Shown here: positions 1-6,509 of the stretch, piece after piece
Layout: each line of letters starts with the position of its first letter
Position numbering within the stretch: position 1 is the stretch's first letter
Translations under genes and position numbers: made by a program
Assembly: GCA_025774425.1 (NCBI GenBank)
Contig: JALGWA010000082.1
Span: 1-6,509, forward strand
Direction: 5' to 3'
Source: a bacterium
GTDB lineage: Bacteria > Arandabacterota > Arandabacteria > Arandabacterales > JALGWA01
DNA length: 6,509 nucleotides
Notes under the pieces: generated by a model
Told to the model about the DNA's origin: nothing
What the model saw: only the letters and a program-made list of their open reading frames with translations
The model's database searches: none

Positions 1-2
1 TG

Positions 3-65
3 CTCCTCGACCTGGGCGGCACGTGCGACCACGTCTGCCAGCCCGTGGACACGGAGCGGCCCGGC
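3..65 (+). other. Tail of a preceding module with VDTERP boundary
   Basis: The first 21 residues look like the end of another Ig-like module. They contain a C-x3-C pair (Cys8, Cys12) and end in V-D-T-E-R-P (45-62), equivalent to the V-D-N-x-x-P boundaries seen later at 534-551, 2949-2966 and 3642-3659. This implies that the array extends upstream of the window. The assignment rests on position and the boundary motif alone. Confidence 0.4.
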
Positions 66-3000
66 CCGCCTGACGCCGGCGACATAACCTTCGAGCTCAT
101 CGACGAGGACGCCAACGGCGTGGCCAACGTCGGTGACAGGCTGAGAATCATCGTCGACATGGGCAATCCCACCGCTCCGGGTTACGACATGCAGTGGGAG
201 GACGCCATGGTCCACGCCGAGATCCACCAGTACGGCGAGGACTACGCCGACGAGCCCGAAGACTACCTCATGCTGACCGACGACAACTACAGCGCCGGCG
301 GCGAGGGTGACGGGAGATTCTCCTACTTCTACTTCTTCAACAACGGTGACGGCGACCAGCTCATAGAGGGCGCCCCGATTCTTCCGGGTGCTCTCGACGT
401 GCCGGCCGGCGACGACTCGACCAGGATAAGGGTGCGGTCGATGGACGACGCCGGTAACTTCTCGGACGGCTGGGTGCTGAGCGACGTGCTCATGGGAGAC
501 GTCGTGATGCTCGGCTCCCCGGCGCCGGTCGCCGTGGACAACGAGATACCCGAGGTCGATCCCGAGTGGATCACCGTCACGTTCATCGACGAGGACCTGA
601 ACGGCATCCTGAGCATCGGGGACACGGCGACGGTGACGGTCGACATGACCAATGCGCCGGGCGACGAGGTCACCGGTGTGTGGGCCAACCTCTATGACTG
701 GGGCTACCCGTCCATGGACAAGGTGCCCCTGGCGGCCAACTCGCCCGTCTACACATTCACCTGGGTCGTCGAGAGAGTCCCCGGTGACTGGTGGGATGAC
801 GGCAGGCTCTTCGAGGACGAGCTCCCCGAGGGGGGCCAGGAGCCCAGCCCGCCGCTTCTCAAGGCGATACAGCTCGAGCCCGAGATGGAAGTCGTCGCCC
901 AGGACGCGTCCGGCAACTGGAGCGCCTACGACTGGACCGGCGCGCCGGAGTGGGACACCTTCACCTGGGGCGACCCCTTCATCGAGGAATGGCCGTTCAT
1001 GTGGGACTGGACGTCGAGCGGACCTATCGGCGAGTTCATGGCCGACACCGACGCTCCGGACCCCGTGAACCCGACCTTCGCGGATAACTTCAGCGGCGTC
1101 AGGGCGACCAGGCTCGTCGACGGCCGCATAGGGCTCGACATCTTCTACGACAAGGAGCCGAGGAACCCGGACGTCGCCGAGTTCTACGTCTACGGTGACA
1201 TCGCGACTCCGGGCGTCATCGACTGGACCACCTTCCTCGGCGAGCCCGTACCGGCGGACAACGTCCCCGAGACCGGGTGGGGCACCGAGTACGAGTGGGT
1301 CTCCGACATGCTCCCGGAGAGGGATGAGCCCTACAACTTCGGCGTCCTCGCGAAGGACAACGCCGACAACTTCTCCGACCCGGCTCTCACGTGGATAGCC
1401 GGCGAGGACGCGGATCACTCGTACCCGACGGCCTATGTCGAGACCTTCCACAACGACGGGACTCCGGGTGACATGCTGGACACGCTCGGTTTCTTCCAGG
1501 CTTACATCAACGAGCCGGAGCAGATGCAGAACGTCTGCTACGTCGAGTGGTACGGCAGGGTCAAGGACCTCGACGGGGTGACTCCGGGCGACCAGCCCAG
1601 CGAGTGGATCTTCTTCGATGAAGTCGGAGAGTATCCGTCGAGTCCGCCGCCTCCCACCATGCCCTACCAGGCGACCGTGGACGACCTGGTGGATGCGGTC
1701 GAAGCCGCTATTCCGAGCTTCGACGTCCTGGGCTGCGTGGACTTCGAGGTCTGCGCGAGGCCGTGGAACGAGTCGGGCAACTATCCGCCCCTGGCGGAAT
1801 GCGCGCCCACGGCGTTCACCTACGATCCGTTCGCCCCGATCATCACGTGGTACTCGATAGGCGGGTACACGGATCCCTGGAACCAGGAGTTCTCGAACAC
1901 CGAGACACCCGAGATCGTGGTCAAGGCCACGGACGACTGCCCTGCGACGGGTGAGCTGACCTACTGGCTCTACCTGAGGAAGCTCGCCGGCGAATCGGTC
2001 GGCATGGGCGGGCAGCTGCTCGATATGCAGACCCTGCCGGTGGGCACCGACTACACCTTCGATTGGGACCTCACCAACTATCCGCAGGGGTTCGCGAGCA
2101 TCGAGATGTACGTCGTCGATGAGGCGGGCAACTGGACGTCCCACCTCTGGCAGGTGGTGATACTCGACGAGTCGGCGCCGACCGGTATCTTCGCGTTGGG
2201 CGACGACCCGGATGCGATGCTCATCCCCGGCCAGCACGTAATGGGCTCCCAGTGGAACTACGTCTACTTCCTGGTGCAGTGGCCCAACTACATGTCCAAC
2301 TACGATGTCGGCGAAGTCCGAGCCTACTACCAGGTCGAGGGCGCCCTCGACGACTGGACCCTCTTCGGCACCGACGACACCTACGGGGACAGTACGCCGG
2401 ACGAGGACGGCTTCTTCCACTACGATTACTACTTCGACTTCGACACGTCGGTCTTCAATGACGGCGACGTCGTCAACCTCAAGGCCGAGATCATCGACGA
2501 GCGGGGCAACGTGAATTACGCCTACGTGTCGGTGGTCATAAGCACCACCTACCCGGTGCTGACGATCAGCATTCCGGAGGCGGCCGAGGTCTGCGGCGAG
2601 ACGAGGGTCAACGGCAGGATCAACATCGTCGGTACCGAGGAGACCTGCCCGTGGGATACCTACGAGGCCTTCTGGATGTACAAGAGGACGGAGGATCCCG
2701 ACGTCGGCACGTGCGGTTGGTCCGACGGCCCGTGGTCCCAGCCGGACACCCTGTACCCGGCCGTCACCGACGAGACGATCTGGCGTTACACCTTCGACAC
2801 GACGACTCTGCCGGATGGTTCCTACGACATCATGCTCTGCACCACCAACGGTGCGGGTGAGTGGAGCTGGGACCAGGACGGTGACATGTGCGTCGATGCC
2901 GGAGTCTTCGCCGCGGCCGTGGCCAACGGCATGGGTATGACGGTGGTCGTGGACAACACCGCGCCCGATGTCCGCATCGTGGACGTCAACTGCGCGGGCC

Positions 3001-6000
3001 ATGTCTACGAGGGCACCGCGGCCTACGTCAGTTGCGGCGACGACGTCACGGCGACCGCCTGGACGGCGACCACCTGCGACGTCGACAGGGTCGAGTACTA
3101 CCTCTACGGAGACGAGATCCTCGACGGCAGGCAGCTGGTCGGCTCGAGCAGCGACTACGCGGCCGACTACGCGGTGACCTTCCCGTCGTCCGGCGACATC
3201 TGCGACTTCCTGACGCCGGGCGCGCTGAGCGGCGGTTACGCCATGCCGTCCCTCGTCGCCAGGGTGGTCGACCTGCTCGGCAACTACATGGAGTACAGCA
3301 TCGACTTCTACATTCTCAACGTCGACCCGACGAGCGCGTTCTTGACGAACCCCGCTCCGGGCGATCTCATCAGACACTGGGTCGCCCTTACGGCCGACGT
3401 CATCGACGACGATGCGATATTCGACGTCACCTATCAGTACAAGCCCGTCGGATCGCTCGGCGACTGGACGGACATCGCGACGACGCGGGTCCGGATGGGT
3501 GATCCGTGGAACCTTGACGCCAAGGGCGATACGATCTACTGGCGGACCGAGCTCGTCGCCGACGGCGCGTACAAGCTCCGCGCGGTTACGAGAAACGAGA
3601 ACCTGGTCGAGGACGACAACCCGCCCGAGATCACGGTGACCGTGGACAACACTCCGCCTGTGGTCACGCTTCAGACGACTCCGATGTATCCGGAGACGTT
3701 CACCGAAGAGGCGCCCTTCATCGGCGGACCGTTCGTGGAGCTGGTCGCCAGCGCGACCGACGCCAACGGCGTGAGGTGGGTGGACTTCGGCTACAGGGCG
3801 GCGGACGCCGACGTGGGCTCGACCACGTGGATCTGGTCGGACAGGCAGGCGCCTTGGGCCTACATGTGGGACGAGAACAGCAGCCCGTCCTTCCCCGGCG
3901 TGCCCTCGGGCGGATACTTCCTGACGGTGCGCGGAGAGGATTATGCGGGTAACCAGTTCCAGGTCGACGTCGAGCGCTACATCGACCACTGCCCGCCTTG
4001 GGGCTGGGTCACCCAGATCAACGACGACGTGACGCCCGACAACTCGGAGTTCTCCGGCTTGATAACGATCACCGGTATCTGCGAGGACGGCGCCGAGGAC
4101 GCCATGTGCTCGTACGAGAACTGGGAGGAGAGCAGCGGCCTTGCCGGTGCTCAGTTCCAGTACGCTCCGGTCGACGGCGGCACGTTGATGGGCACCCAGA
4201 GCGGCACGCATGCCACGTGGAGCAACCTGGGCGGCCTCATCGTCGGCCCGGGCCCCACGTACACGCTCAACTGGGACGCCAGCTTCTTCACCCCGGGCGA
4301 GTACTACATCAGGCTCGTGGGATTCGACAACGTGGACAACGACGCGGAGAGCATGGACTTCGAGCTCCCGTACATCATGATCGAGATCCTGCCGCCTGGC
4401 CCGGAGACGGTGCAGATAGCCGGTTACGACAATGTCAGCGGCTGGCTGTTCGCTACGGCGCCGTCGAACACCGACTACGTCAGGTTCGAGTACATGGCCG
4501 ACGTCGCGGTCTTCGGTGACGAGTACGAGTGGACGCTCATCGATCAGACCGATACGCCGATGGACACCGGCCTCTACGGCATACCGGTCAATCTCGACAA
4601 CGTCGCCGACGGCGACTACCTGATCAGGGCGGTCGGCCATTACACCGACGGCACCGAGGATGCGGCTCCTCCTTACATGGAAGCGACGATCACCGACGGC
4701 GTCATGACCATGGGTGCGACGCCCAACATCACCGACTTCCAGAGGTGGGGCAACATCAACAGCCAGGCGATGATCACGGTCGGTGCGACGGCGCAGGATC
4801 AGCCGACCTTCGTCGTCGTGCTCGACAACGACATACCCGACAGGTTCAACACTCCTACGGCGGTTCTCCTCGACCCCGAGAATCCCGGCGATCCCACGTG
4901 GTGGGTCGACGAGTTCTCGATAACCGACGCCGGGTACCACGGCAACGCCACCATACTGGCGAGCTACCTGGACAACGGCTCGGTCGGCGTGCTCGAGGAC
5001 AACGTCAGGACCTACAGGCACACGACGGGGGAGGGCACGAAGGGCTACGTCAGCCAGGACGGCATGTCGGTCAATATCGTGTCCGGCGCCTTCGACTACA
5101 CGGATGGCATACTGCTCATCCAGACGCCTCTGCCCGCCGCCGGTCCTCAGATCGATGAGATCGTGCCGGTCGGACCGCCTGTCATGTTCACGAGCCGGGG
5201 ACGCGGCTTCGCGTGCTTCGACGAGGGCTACACCGCTTCGGTCAAGATGACGTACGACGAGGCGGACATCCCCGAAGGCGGCACCGAGGCCGACCTCACC
5301 ATCGCCAGGTGGGATTCCAACAGCCGGCGCTGGATCTTCAGCAGCATCTTCAACGTGGTCCGGGACACGGACGCGAACGAGATCTGGTTCAACGCCGCCT
5401 GCATGGACCTCTACGCGGTGGTGTACTCGGAAGGCTTCAGGATTTCGGACCCGGTCTTCATGCCGTTCTGCAACGGCTTCGCCGGTCCGTGGCCTACCTT
5501 CTACTCGATCATCGAGGACGTGATCCACGGCGTGAGCTCGAGTGACATCCAGGTGAAGATCGACGGGCCGGAAGGCAACCCGATCTTCGATAACATGATC
5601 ATCTGGGACGGCCAGGCTGCCGACGGCTGGGACGGCTCTTACGACGGCGTGTCGAACAGGCTGACGATGTCGATCGACACGAACTTCGACTGGGAAGACT
5701 ACTACGGCTACGACTGCGCTACGTTCGGCCTGCCGGCCGGCGACTACACTCTGACTTACGTCGCCATCAACGGCATCGGCGAGCGCGAGACGCTGACCAG
5801 GGAGTTCACGGTCGATGCGACTCCGCCGACGGTCGAGCTTCTCGGTGACGTCGTGGGGGCACACCCCGTAATCCAGCTCAAGGTCAACGACGACCAGGCG
5901 GGTCTCGACTTCAGCAAGATCTGCGCCGACATGTTCCTCGTCGAGCGGGTCGATGACGACTGCTGCTACGACGGCTACGAAGGTCCGATCGAGTACGAGG

Positions 6001-6509
6001 AGAGACTGGGCTGGGTCAAGCCGACTTCCATGACCTGGGACCCGGAGACGCACATCATCGAGCTCGAGTTCGGCGAGGTCTACTTCGGCGCGACTTCGCA
6101 CGGCCTGTCGATCGACGTGGTGATCTTCGACTGCGAGAACGAGTGCGACCACGGCAGTGACAGCGACTGGTGCGATGACTGCCTGTGCTACTACAGCGAG
6201 CATGGTGTCGCCGACTGTGTCGGCAACCACGCGACGCCCGTCTGGCGGCGCTACACCATCGACGTCTACTCGGACGGCGGTGGCGAAGCGTTCGGTATCA
6301 CCGACGTCTACTGCTACCCGAACCCGTACGACGTGACGTCGGGCAGCCCGGCGCACATCTTCTACAGTGCGGAGGGCGCCGGCAAGGTGACGATCAAGAT
6401 CTTCGACTTTGCGGGTGAGTACGTCACGACGCTGTACGACGGGTGGACGAACGGTACGGACAGGATACCGTGGTACGGACAGGACAACACCGGCCGGGTG
6501 GTCGGCGCC
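3..6509 (+). CDS. Giant secreted multi-Ig-domain surface protein, partial at both ends
   Basis: One uninterrupted frame of 2169 codons spans the window and runs off both edges. The first in-frame ATG (159) falls within a beta-strand of an Ig-like module, so it is not a plausible start. The true start, with the expected signal peptide, lies upstream. Visible order: module tail (residues 1-20), two DED-x-NG modules (27-349), an FN3-like module (353-476), a long series of Ig-like modules (477-1566), a ZU5-like region (about 1567-1811), two more Ig-like modules (1812-2096) and a FlgD-type C-terminal domain (2099-2169, truncated). There are no internal membrane segments and no catalytic motif I recognise. 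The protein is acidic, Trp/Tyr-rich and Lys/Arg-poor, with about 33 cysteines in clusters, which suits an exported protein. Role in adhesion, surface layer or display is inferred from architecture. The gene fills the window, so nothing can be said about an operon. Confidence is high for the gene and low for any specific function. Confidence 0.9.
81..566 (+). repeat. DED-x-NG Ig-like module, copy 1
   Basis: Residues 27-188. The module opens with a beta-strand (ITFELI) followed by DEDANGVANVGD (residues 34-45), then a second strand (RLRIIVDM). It ends with D-D-A-G-N-F-S-D (444-467) and the boundary AVDNEIP (531-551). The same plan recurs 486 bases (162 residues) downstream. The acidic D-x-D-x-N-G spacing resembles calcium-binding loops of dockerin or thrombospondin-3 type, so calcium binding is possible, but this is inference. 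The copies differ throughout in sequence, so the duplication is old. There is no cysteine in this module. Confidence 0.6.
567..1049 (+). repeat. DED-x-NG Ig-like module, copy 2
   Basis: Residues 189-349. The start ITVTFIDEDLNGILSIGD aligns directly with copy 1: D-E-D-x-N-G at residues 196-201, then I-G-D at 205-207, then a TVTVDM strand. The late A-S-G-N-W-S motif is at about 906-923, and the next boundary is D-T-D-A-P at 1044-1058. After the GNWS motif comes a tryptophan-rich stretch (Trp at residues 306, 311, 317, 322, 330, 334 and 336) that has no counterpart in copy 1. This is either an extended loop or a linker before the FN3-like module. The fold is inferred from repeat structure and strand pattern. 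Confidence 0.6.
1059..1430 (+). other. Fibronectin type III-like module
   Basis: Residues 353-476. After the D-A-P boundary comes N-P-T-F, then a strand (GRIGLDIFY), a D-V-A-E-F-Y-V-Y-G strand, a Trp-containing middle, and Y-N-F-G-V-L-A-K-D followed by N-A-D-N-F-S-D (1356-1379). The alternation 'D-V-x-x-Y/F-x-V-Y ... Y-x-F-x-V-x-A-x-D-x-A-x-N' is typical of FN3 domains in bacterial extracellular proteins. It differs from its neighbours, which lack the D-V-A-E-F-Y-V-Y strand. There are no cysteines. Homology to FN3 is likely but was judged by eye. Confidence 0.55.
1431..1835 (+). other. Diverged Ig-like module with four cysteines and a PPPP turn
   Basis: Residues 477-611. Less regular than its neighbours. 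It has four cysteines (residues 512, 578, 584 and 600), a proline run (four Pro at residues 548-551) and a short segment with helical character (DDLVDAVEAAI) before the late E-S-G-N-Y motif (1770-1784). The next module begins after D-P-F-A-P near 1824-1838. The even number of cysteines would allow two disulfides, but the pairing is unknown. I cannot name a family; Ig-like is assumed from the GN motif, the length and the position in the array. Confidence 0.4.
1836..3329 (+). repeat. Four consecutive diverged Ig-like modules
   Basis: Residues 612-1109. Approximate modules are 1836-2180 (late motif D-E-A-G-N-W-T at 2118-2138, boundary LDESAP), 2181-2552 (D-E-R-G-N-V-N at 2496-2516), 2553-2966 (L-P-D-G-S-Y-D-I strand at about 2808, boundary VDNTAP at 2949-2966) and 2967-3329 (V-D-L-L-G-N-Y at about 3267-3287). 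The third resembles the bacterial Ig family often written Big_7: P-V-L-T-I-S-I-P start, D-x-x-x-L-P-D-G-x-Y-x-I strand and V-D-N-T-x-P end. The third and fourth modules together carry nine cysteines between 2592 and 3203, against one in the first and none in the second. The copies share little beyond these signatures, so recent duplication is unlikely. Confidence 0.5.
3330..4700 (+). repeat. Four further Ig-like modules
   Basis: Residues 1110-1566. Approximate modules are 3330-3653 (start TSAFLTNPAPGDLI, strand A-D-G-A-Y-K-L-R-A-V, boundary VDNTPP at 3642-3659), 3654-3992 (A-S-A-T-D-A-N-G-V strand, D-Y-A-G-N-Q-F at 3939-3959), 3993-4394 (T-P-G-E-Y-Y-I-R-L-V strand, D-N-V-D-N-D at 4326-4343) and 4395-4700 (A-D-G-D-Y-L-I-R-A-V strand). 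The 'x-D/P-G-x-Y-x-(I/L)-R-(A/L)-V' strand ahead of the late loop recurs in three of the four and is typical of extracellular bacterial Ig-like domains. The last is shorter and has no GN motif. The family assignment is by motif grammar and not by search. Confidence 0.5.
4701..5435 (+). other. ZU5-like beta-rich region with YDEADIPEG motif
   Basis: Residues 1567-1811. The first part (to about 5040) is beta-rich and may be a separate sandwich. From about 5043 the pattern G-Y-V-S-x-D-G-M-S-V-x-I-x-x-G-A-F leads into a strand, then V-K-M-T-Y-D-E-A-D-I-P-E-G (from 5241) and L-T-I-A-R-W-D-x-x-x-x-R-W, ending D-L-Y-A-V-V. In other bacterial extracellular proteins a similar series ('x-V-x-V-x-x-Y-D-x-A-D-L-P ... 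L-x-x-x-x-W-D-x-x-x-x-x-W ... x-F-S-x-Y-A-V') follows ZU5-type domains that start 'V-x-I-P-x-G-A-L'. The D-L-Y-A-V-V ending stands where H-F-S-x-Y-A-V is usual. Two cysteines are present. The ZU5 name is tentative; a generic beta-sandwich is the alternative. Confidence 0.35.
5436..5828 (+). other. Ig-like module ending in FTVDATPP
   Basis: Residues 1812-1942. It has I-I-E-D-V-I-H-G-V-S-S-S-D-I-Q-V-K-I-D-G, matching the common 'D-x-x-S-G-V-x-x-x-x-I-x-V-x-x-D-G' plan of bacterial Ig-like domains. A strand L-P-A-G-D-Y-T-L-T-Y-V-A follows, then I-N-G-I-G-E-R where D-x-A-G-N is usual, and the clear boundary F-T-V-D-A-T-P-P (5805-5828). Two cysteines are present, in FCNG and YDCAT. No specific function can be assigned. 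The fold assignment is fairly secure from the combined motifs. Confidence 0.6.
5829..6290 (+). other. Ig-like module with cysteine-rich insert
   Basis: Residues 1943-2096. It starts with a T-V-E-L-L strand, then I-Q-L-K-V-N-D-D-Q-A-G-L-D-F, a variant of the 'D-x-x-S-G-(I/V)' plan. It ends with G-V-A-D-C-V-G-N-H-A-T-P-V-W-R-R-Y-T-I-D, which matches the usual 'G-V-x-D-x-x-G-N' ending. Nine cysteines occur: residues 1974, 1987 and 1988, then 2044, 2048, 2057, 2060, 2062 and 2072. The last six are packed into 29 residues with many Asp, Glu and His, just before the GN motif. The insert could be disulfide-bonded or bind a metal; the sequence does not decide between these. It is directly followed by the C-terminal domain. 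Confidence 0.55.
6297..6509 (+). other. FlgD-type Ig-like C-terminal domain, truncated by window end
   Basis: Residues 2099-2169. It shows the full signature of the FlgD Ig-like family: V-Y-C-Y-P-N-P-Y at the start (6306-6329), H-I-F-Y-S strand, G-K-V-T-I-K-I-F-D-F-A-G-E-Y-V strand, T-L-Y-D-G, and I-P-W-Y-G-Q-D-N-T-G-R-V-V-G-A at the end. Family members normally finish with 'S/P-G-V-Y-F-Y-x-(I/L)' and a few more residues, so the stop codon is probably only about 10-25 codons beyond the window. In FCB-group bacteria this domain typically sits at the very C-terminus of exported proteins, resembling the sorting domain of type IX secretion substrates. A sorting role here is inference. Confidence 0.8.

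Noticed and set aside
159..161. First in-frame ATG as the start of the protein
   Set aside because: It lies within a beta-strand (I-V-D-M) of a module whose beginning is upstream, and the frame is open before it. No ribosome binding site is needed there.
102..623. Dockerin or EF-hand domains
   Set aside because: The D-x-D-x-N-G loops are similar, but there is no following helix, no second loop about 30 residues later and no dockerin spacing. The surrounding segments are beta-strands.
329..688. Reverse-strand frame of 119 codons
   Set aside because: Ser/Thr/Pro-rich translation without motifs, antisense to the DED-x-NG modules, and no supporting start signal. The other reverse frame (926-1141) was dropped for the same reason.
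1635..1664. Proline run as a cell-wall-spanning linker
   Set aside because: Only four consecutive prolines, inside a module with strands and cysteines on both sides. Too short for a wall-spanning segment.
2888..3502. A 204-codon + strand open frame with an ATG
   Set aside because: It overlaps the long frame completely and encodes an Arg/His/Gly-rich product with no domain pattern, as expected for an off-frame reading of GC-rich coding DNA. The in-frame translation has clear Ig-like motifs across the same bases.
4529..5158. A 209-codon + strand open frame
   Set aside because: Same reason: an Arg/His-rich off-frame reading of the main gene, with no recognisable motif.
6297..6509. Firm assignment as a type IX secretion sorting domain
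   Set aside because: The Y-P-N-P start fits, but the I-P-W-Y-G-Q-D-x-x-G-R end is specific to the FlgD-type Ig family, and no secretion machinery is visible in the window.
3..6509. A new defence, toxin, CRISPR or mobile genetic system
   Set aside because: No nuclease, helicase, transposase, toxin or protease motif, no spaced DNA repeats, no inverted terminal repeats and no second gene were found. The whole window is explained by one surface-protein gene.

Overview
The window lies entirely inside one very large gene. Reading from base 3 on the + strand, the frame stays open for 2169 codons to the last base, with no stop codon and no credible start. Both ends of the protein are therefore outside the window. 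No promoter, ribosome binding site, terminator, RNA gene, mobile element, CRISPR array or second gene can be supported. The other open frames, on both strands, are by-products of GC-rich codon use.

The protein looks like a secreted or cell-surface multidomain protein made of consecutive beta-sandwich (immunoglobulin-like or fibronectin III-like) modules of roughly 100-165 residues. It opens with the tail of one module (3-65). Two related modules follow, each starting with a D-E-D-x-N-G loop (81-566 and 567-1049). Next come a fibronectin III-like module (about 1059-1430), a run of diverged Ig-like modules (about 1431-4700), a region with a ZU5-like look (about 4701-5435), two more Ig-like modules, the second with a cysteine-rich insert (about 5436-6290), and finally a FlgD-type Ig-like C-terminal domain (6297-6509) that is cut off close to its expected end. 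Boundaries are marked by recurring signatures: A-G-N-(aromatic or polar)-(S/T/D) late in a module, and V-D-N-T-x-P where the next begins.

The protein is strongly acidic, rich in Trp and Tyr, and poor in Lys and Arg. The DNA is GC-rich with GC-ending codons, but AGG is the main arginine codon (about half of some 60) and ATA is used for isoleucine. Giant surface proteins ending in a FlgD-type domain are common in poorly cultured FCB-group lineages (Eisenbacteria, Fermentibacteria, Krumholzibacteria, Latescibacteria, WOR-3 and relatives). I infer such an organism, but the phylum cannot be fixed from one gene fragment.

No enzyme active site was recognised. The likely role is structural, adhesive or cell-surface display, which is inference. 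I found no evidence for a new multi-gene system here. The points of most interest are the DED-x-NG modules, the cysteine-rich insert, the ZU5-like region and the overall size and composition.
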